Source of the DNA: Hyphomonadaceae bacterium
Lineage (GTDB): Bacteria > Pseudomonadota > Alphaproteobacteria > Caulobacterales > Hyphomonadaceae
Assembly: GCA_022760335.1 (NCBI GenBank)
Contig: JALEGE010000024.1
Coordinates: 21,497-85,496 of the forward strand
Direction of reading: 5' to 3'
DNA: 64,000 nt
The translations under genes were made by a program, and so were the position numbers. The notes beneath the pieces were generated by a model. That model saw only the letters and a list, made by a program, of their open reading frames with translations. It ran no database searches and was not told the origin of the DNA. Of the stretch, positions 1 through 9,192 are shown piece after piece. Each line of letters opens with the position of its first letter. Positions within the stretch are counted from its first letter, which is position 1.

Positions 1-114
1 GCGGAGAATGTCCTCTATGTGTTCGACATGATCTGCAAATATATGGCGGGTTTTGGCAAGTATTGCATGCGCCTAGAGCATCGGGCGTTCTATGTGAAAT
101 GCTTGATGCTCTAG
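1..114 (+). CDS. Possible 3' end of an unidentified gene
   Basis: Frame 1 is open from the window edge to a TAG at 112-114, giving 37 codons with no identifiable domain. Its last 14 or so codons lie inside a dispersed repeat (73-178), so if the gene is real the repeat has supplied its C-terminus and stop. Frame 3 is also open across this stretch, so the coding assignment is weak. Confidence 0.25.
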   Translation, partial: AENVLYVFDMICKYMAGFGKYCMRLEHRAFYVKCLML

Positions 115-178
115 GTTTTTGTGGTCGCACCGGTTTTGCGAAAAACCGGAGTCCACTTTTTCGCCCGTCGCTCTAAAA
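73..178. repeat. Dispersed structured intergenic repeat, copy A
   Basis: About 106 bp, nearly identical to 41712-41818. It begins CTAGAGCATC and ends GCTCTAAA. The first half folds on TAGAGCATC / GATGCTCTA, and the second half on GCGAAAAA / TTTTTCGC around ACCGGAGTCCAC. Similar hairpin elements occur in many copies in alphaproteobacterial genomes. It has no coding content of its own and sits downstream of the minus-strand CHAT gene, where it could act as a processing or termination structure. Confidence 0.85.
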
Positions 179-255
179 CGGCCATAGCCCCCACGCGTCG
201 TCAAAGGGGCTGATCTGAAGTTTCGCCACAAGTTCGCACGGCAGGCGATGTTTCT

Positions 256-2955
256 TTACCCACCATATATGGCATAGCCGGCCCAGTGACGGGGATGGTG
301 ATAGCGGGTCTGGCTCTCATCCTGAAGGAGGGTCTCGATTGCGCTGCGCAGAGCCTGCGGCACGGGCAAACCGGTTTCTCCGCCATGCAGAGCCAGCACG
401 GAGGGTACAAAGCCGGATGTGAACCCGTCCTCAACTTCGAAATGTGTTGCCAGGATGGAGCGGGCCCCCGCCTGAAGAAAACCGAGTGTCAGACCGGAAA
501 ACATCTCGCCGCGCGGTGCGCCGCTCGGCCCGGCCGTACTGCATCCTGACAGAATCACCAGATCGACATTCATCGGGATGCGCGCGATCTCGCCGGCGGT
601 CAAAAGCCCATCATATTCCGACTGGCTGTCGGAGGCCGATTGAGTGGGTGTGAAGACTAGCGCCGGCTGGTCGAGGGAAAAATCCTCCGCCGACAGGGCA
701 TGCGTAGCGATCAGCAGGGTTTGCGCTGCCGACCAGTCCCGATTGGTAAAACGCTCTTCGGTGAATGCATCCGCGATCAGGCTCTCGGCACGCGGCCCTT
801 CCAGAGCTTCCACTTGCTTCAACTCGCGATATGCACCCGGAAGGCCATCCAGGTTCAGGACCTGGGCACGGTCGCCGCTCGGATCGGCATTCCGGAAACG
901 GCTGGCAAGGCTCGAGGGCGACAAGGTGCGATCAGCATCAACTGCCATCAGGGCACGGCAGTCTTCCCCACTATAACGGCCGAGACATGGCGCGCCGGCC
1001 AAGACAAGCTTTCCGGCCGCGCTGCGACCTGTTCGTTGCCTGCGTGTCGCGATCAAGGCCTGAGCGGACGGTGTGTAGATCAAGGCCTTGGACTGGCCGA
1101 GCCAGTCCATCTCGGCAAAGTCGGCACCTGGCTCTGGCGCCGAGCGCAAAAGCGCCCCCATTGGCAGGGCAGCATGGGTGCGCGCGGCGTTGATGATCCA
1201 GGTTTGGCTTGGATCAAGCAGTTCGGCCGCGGGGCCAAAAACCCGCTGATAATATGCGTGCGCCTGTTCAGGATCAAAGACAGGGGGCTCGATCGCAACC
1301 TCCTGCAAGTTTATGCCCTTGCCATCACACAAGAGGGGCGCGGCGTCTGTGAGACTGTTGCGGATATTGCTGATGAGGCCGCAAGCCTCTCCATTCGCAA
1401 ACTCGGCGACATGAACCCATTTTGCCTCGCGCGTCACCACGACGACATAAAGGTCGGTGTAAAGTGATGTGATCAGAATATAGGCCTCGCCCTCGCTCAG
1501 AACATTCTGGAGCTCGGCCACAGACGCACCATCGGTCCGCCAAAGCCTGTCGAACAAGGGATCGGCATCTGCAATCCAGTCGCTCAGATCGTCAATTTCC
1601 GCTGCGAGGTCTGCCTTTGCCTCTAGCAGGCGGCTCGGAGCGTCAGCGACCGATCCGGTGCTGCGCCAGATATCCAGCTGCGACTCAAGGCCCCGCCATT
1701 GTTGGCGAAGATCGCGGCGGCGTTTGGCAGCGTCCAGAATCTCAGGCGCACGCCCTGCGGCATCCTGCGAGGCCAAAAACATCGCGTGAGACATGGCGGT
1801 CATCTTGTTGAGCTGTGCCACCTGGAAGATACGTTCAAAGGTCGCGTCCGGCAGGTCGCCCGAGTGGGTCTCGCCATTCAGTACGGCTTCGAGCATGGCC
1901 ACACTGGCAAAGGTCAGGCCGGCATGAGCGTCAGGGACAGGCCCATTCATGTCCAGCATGGCGCGCTCATAATAGGCCATGATCACTTCGATTGCCGTAT
2001 CTCCCCAGGCCAATGCCTCTTCATGGCGTCCTGTCCGCTGGGTGTAGTAGGTCATAAATGTTGCAAGTGCGGCGTAATCACGGCCACGATCGAGGCCGAG
2101 TTGCTCCATCAAGGCGAGCCCTTCGCCGAGATGGGCCACAGCCTCTTCCCGCAAATCCATATTCCATTCCACCCGGGAGAGGGCTTCAAGATAGATCGCC
2201 GTTCCGTAGTCATCTCCTTCCAGGCGCTCTTCAGCGACAGCCTTTAGGGCATACTCCCTTGCCAACTGCTCATGGACTTCGGCCCCTTCATCCTCATGAA
2301 CACGTTTTTCCACACCGATCTGACGATGGATCCGCGAAAGCCACACAAACAACGCCCCCCGCGTGTCATGGGACACACTTGCCCCTGCGCGCGCAGCAAT
2401 ATCTTCTGCTCTCTCGATGGGCTCAAGCGGTGCGTATCTATCATCGCCATCGGTCAGCACGACCGCGCGCTGGACCAGCAAGGTCACCGCCAGGTCCGGG
2501 TCGGCCTGTTCAAGATCCTCCCGCAGAGCCAGTGCAGAGACGGTCATCTGGTCGGCTGCAGCGACATCCCCAAGCCAGTAAAGCGTTTCCGCCAGCATTG
2601 CCCGTGACCGAGCCTCGTAAAGGGTGTTGCCACGCTCGGAAAAAGCGGCAAGCGCGCGTTCCTCGACAAGGGCAGCGGCCTGCAGGTCTTCCAACATATG
2701 AAAAAGGTCGCTTGCCTCCTGTGTGATGGCATGGAGTTCCTCGGCGCTGGCTTGCGCGTCGATTGCAGCCGCCTGGCGCTGGCGCAGAAACTCACCCGCA
2801 GCAGCCCAGTCGGAGTCGCGTTTGATCGCCTCTACTTCTTCCTGCCAGGCATAGGCCTCATCGCCTGAAGACGGCTCAGGCGACAGATGGGCGCAGCCGG
2901 CCACACCGATGAAAAACGCAATCAGGAGAGCGAAAAGAAGGGGATGTCGTGTCAT
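256..2955 (-). CDS. CHAT-domain protease, outer-membrane-type lipoprotein with TPR-like helices
   Basis: An 899-residue protein. The N-terminus is a lipoprotein signal with lipobox VAGC (Cys21), so it should be a lipid-anchored envelope protein. Residues about 40-480 are Ala/Glu-rich helices typical of TPR or solenoid repeats. The C-terminal 300 residues are a CHAT (caspase HetF associated with TPRs) peptidase domain, with the expected catalytic pair at His752 (ATHALS) and Cys805 (LSGCSTAG) and the family ending HPRHWAGYAIYG. CHAT proteins are cysteine peptidases, often used in signalling or defence cascades; the substrate here is unknown. The 213-aa lipoprotein gene ends 3 bp upstream, so the two are co-transcribed. 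The gene diverges from a two-component operon starting at 3731. Confidence 0.9.
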   Translation of the reverse strand: MTRHPLLFALLIAFFIGVAGCAHLSPEPSSGDEAYAWQEEVEAIKRDSDWAAAGEFLRQRQAAAIDAQASAEELHAITQEASDLFHMLEDLQAAALVEERALAAFSERGNTLYEARSRAMLAETLYWLGDVAAADQMTVSALALREDLEQADPDLAVTLLVQRAVVLTDGDDRYAPLEPIERAEDIAARAGASVSHDTRGALFVWLSRIHRQIGVEKRVHEDEGAEVHEQLAREYALKAVAEERLEGDDYGTAIYLEALSRVEWNMDLREEAVAHLGEGLALMEQLGLDRGRDYAALATFMTYYTQRTGRHEEALAWGDTAIEVIMAYYERAMLDMNGPVPDAHAGLTFASVAMLEAVLNGETHSGDLPDATFERIFQVAQLNKMTAMSHAMFLASQDAAGRAPEILDAAKRRRDLRQQWRGLESQLDIWRSTGSVADAPSRLLEAKADLAAEIDDLSDWIADADPLFDRLWRTDGASVAELQNVLSEGEAYILITSLYTDLYVVVVTREAKWVHVAEFANGEACGLISNIRNSLTDAAPLLCDGKGINLQEVAIEPPVFDPEQAHAYYQRVFGPAAELLDPSQTWIINAARTHAALPMGALLRSAPEPGADFAEMDWLGQSKALIYTPSAQALIATRRQRTGRSAAGKLVLAGAPCLGRYSGEDCRALMAVDADRTLSPSSLASRFRNADPSGDRAQVLNLDGLPGAYRELKQVEALEGPRAESLIADAFTEERFTNRDWSAAQTLLIATHALSAEDFSLDQPALVFTPTQSASDSQSEYDGLLTAGEIARIPMNVDLVILSGCSTAGPSGAPRGEMFSGLTLGFLQAGARSILATHFEVEDGFTSGFVPSVLALHGGETGLPVPQALRSAIETLLQDESQTRYHHPRHWAGYAIYGG

Positions 2956-2958
2956 TTT

Positions 2959-3600
2959 TCAGTTCGTTATGAAGAGAATTTCCAGCAGGTCAGGGTTTTC
3001 GGTTTCAATCTGAACAGAGACAGGTCTCGCGCCGTCAGCCTGCCAGCGACAGATCTGCCGGATCTTGTCCGGATCGCTGCACTGGACGCCTAGTGTGTCA
3101 GTCTGAAGGATCGAAAGCGCATAAGAGGCCCCAGGTTCAGACTCGGTATAAATGATGGCAGGCAAGTCCGCCTGGAAGAGGATCTCCTCCGAAAACGGCG
3201 CCGTTCGGGAGACCTGCAAGTGCCTCACGACCGGTCCGTTTACGCGCCCGCGCGTGCGGCGGGCTTCGATCCGGTCCAGATATGCCAGCGCCAGCGTGTC
3301 CGTGCCCGCTGCCTGGCGCGCCATGTCGAGCATTTCCTCGGGCGAGAGCACACCGCCAGGCAGGTCACCTGCAGGTTGCCAACTGCCGAGAGACAAAGCC
3401 CGCATCTCGGCTGCCAAACCCATCACCACCGGCTCATTGGATTTCTGGCCACGCACAAACAGCCGGTCTGCAGCGGCGAGCTCATCTTCGATTTGGCTGA
3501 AACTGTCTTCCATGAGAGGAGCGGCGCGGTCTGCACCTGAATGCATGCAGGAGGCAAGCAAGACGCAAAGGGCTGTAAGCAGCATTGCGGTCTTGGTCAT
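2959..3600 (-). CDS. Small lipoprotein of unknown function, partner of the CHAT gene
   Basis: 213 residues. The N-terminus MTKTAMLLTALCVLLASC is a lipoprotein signal with lipobox LASC (Cys18). The rest is soluble with no recognised domain; the C-terminal half looks beta-rich and has two cysteines (VQCSDP and QICRWQ). It is the first gene of a two-gene minus-strand unit with the CHAT lipoprotein (3-bp gap), which suggests a regulator, adaptor or substrate of that protease. This is inference from position only. Confidence 0.75.
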   Translation of the reverse strand: MTKTAMLLTALCVLLASCMHSGADRAAPLMEDSFSQIEDELAAADRLFVRGQKSNEPVVMGLAAEMRALSLGSWQPAGDLPGGVLSPEEMLDMARQAAGTDTLALAYLDRIEARRTRGRVNGPVVRHLQVSRTAPFSEEILFQADLPAIIYTESEPGASYALSILQTDTLGVQCSDPDKIRQICRWQADGARPVSVQIETENPDLLEILFITN

Positions 3601-3730
3601 ATTCTGGCCAGTCCTTGCGCAACGGTGCGTCGCGCACCCATCATATCCTGACCCCTTATTTCAGTGTTCTCTGGGCAGTTGCAAGCTATGCTCATCAATC
3701 AAATTGTTTCATTTTTGCTGGCACTTGCTG
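3601..3730. promoter_or_regulatory. Divergent promoter region between the CHAT unit and the response-regulator operon
   Basis: This 130-bp gap separates two divergently transcribed units and must hold both promoters. It is more AT-rich near 3685-3715 than its surroundings. No confident -35/-10 pair or operator can be named from inspection. Confidence 0.4.
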
Positions 3731-4435
3731 ATGACCCCTGCATCCAATATTCACATTCTGCTTCTGGAAGATGAAACGGCTTGGGCAATTCAGGTCCAGG
3801 AGGTGGCGGATGAACTGGGCTGGCAAGTTGAATGGCACCGGGATTTGCCCGACGCGCTGGCGGCGGCACTAGACCGAGTGTTCGATCTTGTCATCATCGA
3901 CCGCCAGATCGATGGCCAGGTTGACGGCCTGTCGCTCCTGGAAGCGTTCCGGAAATATGAAGTGACTCCGCTGACCCTGGTCGTCAGCCAACTGGGCGCA
4001 ACCCATGAACGTGTTGCCGGACTGAGCGCCGGGGCCGATGACTATCTGCCCAAACCCTATGACAAGACCGAGCTCAAAGCGCGCCTGGTTGCGCTGGCGC
4101 GCCGCAGCGGTCTGTGGTCGGACTATCCCACAGTCTGCCGTCTCGGCGCATTGGAAGTTCGCCAGCATGCGCGCACCGCCACATGGAAGGGCGAGAGCGT
4201 GCGCATCCCTGAACAGCTGTTCGATCTGCTCTGGCTGTTTGTCTCCAATCGCAATGCCACGCTTTCCCGGGAGATGATCTGGCGGGAGGTCTGGACAGAT
4301 TTCCAAGGCCTGGACCCGCAGGCCAATACGATCGAGGTTGCGATAGGCAGGTTGCGGCGCATCCTTGCCGATGTCACCGGACGCAACATGATCAAGAGCG
4401 TACGCGGACAGGGCTATCGGTGGGCGGATGACTAG
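3731..4435 (+). CDS. OmpR/PhoB-family response regulator
   Basis: The ORF track runs upstream to 3152, but that part is antisense to the 213-aa lipoprotein. The ATG at 3731 begins exactly where the receiver domain should (ILLLEDE), giving 234 residues. The receiver (1-115) has the acidic pair E13/D14, phospho-acceptor Asp57 (DLVIIDRQ) and Lys108 (YLPKP). Residues about 135-232 are a winged-helix DNA-binding domain ending in the usual IKSVRGQGYRW motif. The stop overlaps the start of the kinase gene by 8 bp, so regulator and kinase are translationally coupled and presumably cognate. Confidence 0.92.
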   Translation: MTPASNIHILLLEDETAWAIQVQEVADELGWQVEWHRDLPDALAAALDRVFDLVIIDRQIDGQVDGLSLLEAFRKYEVTPLTLVVSQLGATHERVAGLSAGADDYLPKPYDKTELKARLVALARRSGLWSDYPTVCRLGALEVRQHARTATWKGESVRIPEQLFDLLWLFVSNRNATLSREMIWREVWTDFQGLDPQANTIEVAIGRLRRILADVTGRNMIKSVRGQGYRWADD

Positions 4436-5771
4436 GCTGGGCGTCTCGCCGCTTGTTTCCCGGATCGCACTGCTCCTGACCGGGATTTTTGCAGCCGCGC
4501 TGATCGCAGCGGGAACGGCAAGCTGGTTTTTCATCTCCAAAACCTATGATGCGCAATTGCGCCGGGAGATTGCTGCGGATGCGGCTGAGCTGAAACAGCG
4601 TGTGGAACGGCTCAGAATTGTCGCGGTCATTGATGCCATCGATTATCGCCTGGCCAAGAGCTTTGGGACAGGAAGCGATGTGGTCTACCTCCTGGTCGAT
4701 GCTCAAGGCGAGGTGATTACCGGCAATCTCGATGCTTGGCCGGCCGACATGCCGCCAGCCGCCCCGTGGGCCCGTTTCGCACTTTTCCGCCAGGGGGAGT
4801 CCGTTCAGATTCTCGCCCATATGGAAGAGATCGACGGCCATTACTGGCTCCTGACCGGCCGTACCCTGGCCTCGGCGGAACGGTTCCAGCGTGCCGCAGC
4901 CTTTATCCTTTGCGCCGTGGGCGGCTTGTCGATCCTGGGCTCGGCCCTACTGACCATCCTGTTCAGCCGCGTCCTGGCCGCACGGTTTGAGACCGTGACA
5001 CAGGCCTTGGAGGCATTTGGCCGTGGCGATGCCAATGCGCGCAGCAATCTGCAAGGCCATGACGAGATCGCCCGGCTCTCAGCTGGTGTTGACAGATTGT
5101 TGGTGACTGTCGATCGCCAGCTCTATCATCTGCGCAATATTTCCAGGGTGATCGCACATGAATTCCGCTCCCCGCTCTCACGGGTGCGTTCCCAACTGGC
5201 GTCTATTGATCCAGTTCCTGCCGCTATGGAAGCCGAACTTGCCGAAGCACAGGAGGAGTTGGCCGGCCTGCTCGCCCTGTCCAATCAATTGCTTGAAATC
5301 GCCGAATATGAGTCCAACGCTTCCGTACATTCTGAGGAGGTGAGCCTGCCGGGCATCGTTCAGAGGATTGCAAGCCTACTGGACCCCGTGGCCGAGGAAA
5401 GAAGCATAGAGCTGCGCGTCGATGCGGCTCCGGCAATGGTGCGGGGAGAGCCAGCCTTGCTCGAGCGTTTGCTTGCAAACCTGCTCGAAAACGCCCTTGA
5501 AGCGACGCCACCAGGCGGGCAAATCACTTGCGCGTGCGGGACTGACGCCAGCAGTGCCTTCTTGCAGGTCCGCGACTCCGGGCCGGGTGTGCAGGCCCAG
5601 ACGCTGGACGAATTGATCTCGCAACAAGCCGCACTTCGCATATCCTCTCCGCAACCGGGAAGTCATGGCATTGGGCTGCGCCTTGTGCGCGCCATCGCCT
5701 TGCGTCACGGCGCGAGGGTGACGCTGGGAAATGTATCGGACGGATTCGCTGTTCAGGTGAATTTCCCCTGA
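4428..5771 (+). CDS. Membrane sensor histidine kinase
   Basis: 447 residues. One transmembrane segment (about 12-34) precedes a periplasmic sensor of roughly 110 residues, followed by a second membrane helix (about 155-180), a HAMP-like linker, and the dimerisation helix with phospho-His244 in VIAHEFRSPLSRV. The ATPase domain has the N box (LLANLLENALEATP), G1 (VRDSGPGV) and G2 (GSHGIGLRLVRAI). It overlaps the regulator gene by 8 bp. The periplasmic ligand is unknown. Immediate downstream genes encode lipoproteins, so an envelope-stress role is plausible but unproven. Confidence 0.92.
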   Translation: MTRLGVSPLVSRIALLLTGIFAAALIAAGTASWFFISKTYDAQLRREIAADAAELKQRVERLRIVAVIDAIDYRLAKSFGTGSDVVYLLVDAQGEVITGNLDAWPADMPPAAPWARFALFRQGESVQILAHMEEIDGHYWLLTGRTLASAERFQRAAAFILCAVGGLSILGSALLTILFSRVLAARFETVTQALEAFGRGDANARSNLQGHDEIARLSAGVDRLLVTVDRQLYHLRNISRVIAHEFRSPLSRVRSQLASIDPVPAAMEAELAEAQEELAGLLALSNQLLEIAEYESNASVHSEEVSLPGIVQRIASLLDPVAEERSIELRVDAAPAMVRGEPALLERLLANLLENALEATPPGGQITCACGTDASSAFLQVRDSGPGVQAQTLDELISQQAALRISSPQPGSHGIGLRLVRAIALRHGARVTLGNVSDGFAVQVNFP

Positions 5772-5927
5772 TATTTCGGCGCATTAGAGCCCGAACCTGA
5801 AAATCAATGTCAGGAATCCCAAAACAGTTGAGCACACCTGCCAGCTCATGAATTGTCTATCCGGGCCGGCTGTTTCGGCAGCCATTCGGGGAAGCAAATC
5901 CCCACGCATTTTTCGGAGGGACCTGTG

Positions 5928-6260
5928 GTGTCTTGTCTGTTCAGGAAAGCTGGAACTTTACTTCTCGCGGCAGGCATGGCGATCAGCCTCAGCGCCTGCG
6001 GGGGCATGTCAAATGAAGCCCAGGCCGTTGCCGACGCCTGCGTGGAAATCGGCCAAGCGCAAAAATCGGTCTGCACATGCTTTGCCCGTGAGGCCAGCAA
6101 GGAGCTTTCAAAAGACGAACTTGCCTCGCTGAGCCAACTGATCGGCGACCCGACAGGGATGAAGTCGGTCGACATAATGTTGGAATCGGCCAGCGATGAA
6201 GGTGCAAGCCTGTTGCGCTTGGGCAATATCAGCGAGCGCGCCATGGGAGCCTGCTCATGA
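5928..6260 (+). CDS. Small cysteine-containing lipoprotein
   Basis: The ORF track starts at 5853, but GGAGGG at 5915-5920 is spaced 7 nt from a GTG at 5928. That start produces a clean lipoprotein signal with lipobox SLSACGG. The mature part is about 85 residues with a CVEIG...CTCFAR cysteine cluster and a C-terminal Cys. No family is recognised. The stop overlaps the next ATG (ATGA), so it is coupled to the 703-aa lipoprotein. Confidence 0.72.
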   Translation: MSCLFRKAGTLLLAAGMAISLSACGGMSNEAQAVADACVEIGQAQKSVCTCFAREASKELSKDELASLSQLIGDPTGMKSVDIMLESASDEGASLLRLGNISERAMGACS

Positions 6261-8368
6261 GCCCCCGCCGCGTCTTGCTCGCCAGCTCTGCGATAGTCGT
6301 GTCGTTTGCCGTGGCGGCCTGCGGCGGCGATCCTGAGGAAAAGAGTGCTGCAGAGCTTGAAAAGGCATATGAAACCTGGACAGACGCCAAGGCCGACTCG
6401 CGCCTGACCCGCCGATTGAACGGCTATGAACAAGCCATCGAAACCGCAGAAAACGTCCTGGAGCGCTACCCGGAAACCGAGGCTGGCGAGCGGCTTGCCC
6501 GCTACGGCGCGTGGAGCGGTGTGGATATGGAGGCCTGGCGCACGGCCCATGACGATCTGGCAGACAAACTGCCCTGCATCGAGAAGCCGGACGCGGCATG
6601 CCTGGCCGACTATGCGATCAGCCCGGCGGGTGAAGGCAGCACGCCGCGCAGCCGGAATGGCGAGATACAACCGGCCGTCAATGCCGCCTGCACAGGCGAT
6701 GCACAGGGGGCCCGCGCCGCGCTCTCGAAATTCCAGGCAAACGGACAAGCCTATCGTACAAACCTGATCCAGACGGCCATGATGGCCGCCGATTGCGGTG
6801 AGGATGGCGTTGTCGCCGATCTGGTCGCCACAGCCGTCGATAGCGACAATGCCACCGGCCAGATGCGCGTGCAGAACCTTGCCCAGATCCTGGCAACTCC
6901 CCGTCTACGCCCTGGCTGGGCACATACAGCCGATGCCATGCTCACGCATATTGAAGCGAGCAATTTACCCGAGCAGATTGCGGCCAATGGACTGTTCGCC
7001 GCCATGCCCGCCTATGCCGGTGCGGGACAGCCTGACAAGGCGCTGGCTATACATCGCCAGGTGGCTGGCGAAATGGGCTATCGGGTGAATGTCAATGACA
7101 CGGTTGTCGAGTTGCTGGCCAATGGAGGCGCAGAGATCGCACTGGCCGAGCCGTTCCGGCAAACAACACTTGGCAACCATAATACCGACATGTTCGCGCG
7201 CGCCTTGCTGCAAGTCATGGCCGATGCGGGTCTGACCGGTGTCACAGACCATGAGCGCGCAACAGGGCGGTTCGCATCTCGTCCAGCATACGCTTTGCGC
7301 AGCGATCCACAGGATGTGCTCGTCCCGATCACGGACCCAGTCAGGCGCGCGGCACTCAAGGCCAGGCTGGAGGATTTCCAGCTTGCCATCACCGCAGCCA
7401 TCCAGGCCGGTGAAGGCAACCCGATTAACAGCATCACTTTCCAGGAAGCGCAGTATCTGATCGCCTTGATCTATCTACGCCTGGGAGAGCCTGAAACGGC
7501 GGCAAGCCTTGTTGAAGCGGCAGCAGATATCCCGTCATCTCGCCGCAATGGTCAGAATTACACCCCGCCCTATGATGTCACCTACTGGCTGGCGACGGGT
7601 GATCTCGATGCAGCACTTGAAGCCACTCGGCGGAATATCGGCATGGTGAATGAACGGGTTGCCCAGGAATTCGGCCAGGCCGGGCGCGCCAGTGAGGCAC
7701 AGGCCGTTATCGGTCACCTCCTCAATGCCAGCATGCAAACGGGCAATCAGCCGTCGCTCAGTCTCTCTTTTGCAGAAGGGCTGATCGAAGCTGGCCAGCC
7801 TGGCGACGCCATGCCCATGATCGTCTCGCTCCGCGGCGAGTACCGGAACTCCGCACACTCAGACCGCGTTTTTCTCGCCCTTGTCAGCGCGCTTGCCGCG
7901 CAAGGGGATATCTCCTCGCTGGAGGCGCTGGACGTCCCCAGCACAACAGGCGCTCGTTCTGAAGACCAGATCGCCTTCCTGGCCGCCAAGGCGGAAGGGC
8001 TGATCAAGCGCGGCAATGATGCAGAGATCCGCACGGCCCTTGAAGCGCTCTATGCCTATGCCGAAACCGCCGAACCGAGCCAAGGCGATTCCACGCTGCG
8101 GATCCTGCAGTCAACAGGCACATTCGGAGCGAACCGGGCCTTCCTTATGGAGCCGGCGCGGGTCGCCCTGGAAGGCGGATTGATCGATCTCGGGCTCGAT
8201 TATTATGAGCGTGGCGGGCGCTGGAACTCTGCCCCGCTGGTGGCCGCAGCCAAAACCACGACCAGTCAGGCAGACCGCACCAGGCTGCTCACGGCCGCAT
8301 ATGACACAAGTGACGATGCGTTTGCCGCCACGGCCTGGGGCATCTTGCAATCTTTGGGGGAGAGCTGA
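6257..8368 (+). CDS. Large TPR-like lipoprotein of unknown function
   Basis: 703 residues. The N-terminus MSPRRVLLASSAIVVSFAVAAC has a lipobox (VAAC, Cys22) followed by GGD, which predicts lipid anchoring. The body is a long helical solenoid with repeated Ala-rich TPR-like pairs and no enzymatic motif, so it is probably a scaffold. It overlaps the upstream lipoprotein by 4 bp (ATGA) and lies in the kinase operon. Its resemblance in style to the helical part of the CHAT lipoprotein is noted, but no direct homology is claimed. Confidence 0.75.
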   Translation: MSPRRVLLASSAIVVSFAVAACGGDPEEKSAAELEKAYETWTDAKADSRLTRRLNGYEQAIETAENVLERYPETEAGERLARYGAWSGVDMEAWRTAHDDLADKLPCIEKPDAACLADYAISPAGEGSTPRSRNGEIQPAVNAACTGDAQGARAALSKFQANGQAYRTNLIQTAMMAADCGEDGVVADLVATAVDSDNATGQMRVQNLAQILATPRLRPGWAHTADAMLTHIEASNLPEQIAANGLFAAMPAYAGAGQPDKALAIHRQVAGEMGYRVNVNDTVVELLANGGAEIALAEPFRQTTLGNHNTDMFARALLQVMADAGLTGVTDHERATGRFASRPAYALRSDPQDVLVPITDPVRRAALKARLEDFQLAITAAIQAGEGNPINSITFQEAQYLIALIYLRLGEPETAASLVEAAADIPSSRRNGQNYTPPYDVTYWLATGDLDAALEATRRNIGMVNERVAQEFGQAGRASEAQAVIGHLLNASMQTGNQPSLSLSFAEGLIEAGQPGDAMPMIVSLRGEYRNSAHSDRVFLALVSALAAQGDISSLEALDVPSTTGARSEDQIAFLAAKAEGLIKRGNDAEIRTALEALYAYAETAEPSQGDSTLRILQSTGTFGANRAFLMEPARVALEGGLIDLGLDYYERGGRWNSAPLVAAAKTTTSQADRTRLLTAAYDTSDDAFAATAWGILQSLGES

Positions 8369-8403
8369 CGGCCAGAAGCCGTCGCGCACGCGGAGGAATG
8401 AAT

Positions 8404-9150
8404 ATGAACACCACACTGAAATCGCTTTTGCTGGCAGGCCTGATGGGACTAGGCCAACCCGCGCTGGCGCAAACCGGAGATAGCCCGCCCGCCTATGATG
8501 TGCGCGGGGTCGTCATGGGCATGACGCCGGATGTTGCCGATGCGCATTTCCGGGAGCTCGGCTGGGAAATTATCGATGAAAAGGCCTTCATCATACAGGA
8601 TACAGGCGAGGAATTCGTCGCCTCGCGCACCTATGCGGTAACCGATCGATCGGAGAACCAGGACCAGGTGGAGCTGGATTTTTCCCGCCCCCCCGTCTCA
8701 CCGCATGTGATCCGCCTGTTTCGCACCTATAAGCCCTATCCCGCAGACTTCATGATCCAGCCAAAACTCTTGCCCCTTGACCAAATGGAAAGCTCCGTTC
8801 TCGGCAAGTATGGCACGGCACAATACAGGGAAACTCGTACGGCCGGTGAGATCTACAGGTGGAGCAGCGACCCGGACGCGACGCGCTGTGCGGCATATAC
8901 AAATGGGCATTTCCGTATCGTACCAAACAGCGGCCGCGCTCCAGTACCAGACTGTCATGGCGAGCACCTGAGTGTAACCTTGCAGTTTCAGAGGCAGAAT
9001 ATCGGCCCGACACTGAGCAAGGCAACATTTGAGCTGGTCGAGGTCGATGAGTTCCGTGTCGATTACATGCGCTTCCAGTCCTATCTCGCCGATATCCAGA
9101 CCCAGAAGGAACGCGAGCAAACCCAAGGCGCCGAAGCTCCGCCGCTTTAA
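8404..9150 (+). CDS. Secreted protein of unknown function
   Basis: The ORF begins at 8398, but GGAGGA (8392-8397) abuts that ATG. The second ATG at 8404 has a proper 6-nt spacing and is preferred. Residues 1-23 are a Sec signal peptide ending ALAQ. The mature protein is about 225 residues, soluble and mixed alpha/beta, starting with a YDVRGVVMGMTPDVADAHF segment. Two cysteines (TRCAAY and PDCHGE) may form a disulfide. It is the fifth gene of the apparent plus-strand operon starting at 3731; the function is not recognised. Confidence 0.7.
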   Translation: MNTTLKSLLLAGLMGLGQPALAQTGDSPPAYDVRGVVMGMTPDVADAHFRELGWEIIDEKAFIIQDTGEEFVASRTYAVTDRSENQDQVELDFSRPPVSPHVIRLFRTYKPYPADFMIQPKLLPLDQMESSVLGKYGTAQYRETRTAGEIYRWSSDPDATRCAAYTNGHFRIVPNSGRAPVPDCHGEHLSVTLQFQRQNIGPTLSKATFELVEVDEFRVDYMRFQSYLADIQTQKEREQTQGAEAPPL

Positions 9151-9192
9151 CAGCCTTTACGCTCTGAAACGGTATTCTCGCAGGAGATCCAG

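Noticed and set aside
5846-6748. 300-aa minus-strand ORF
   Set aside because: Antisense to two lipoprotein genes with lipoboxes and coupled starts.
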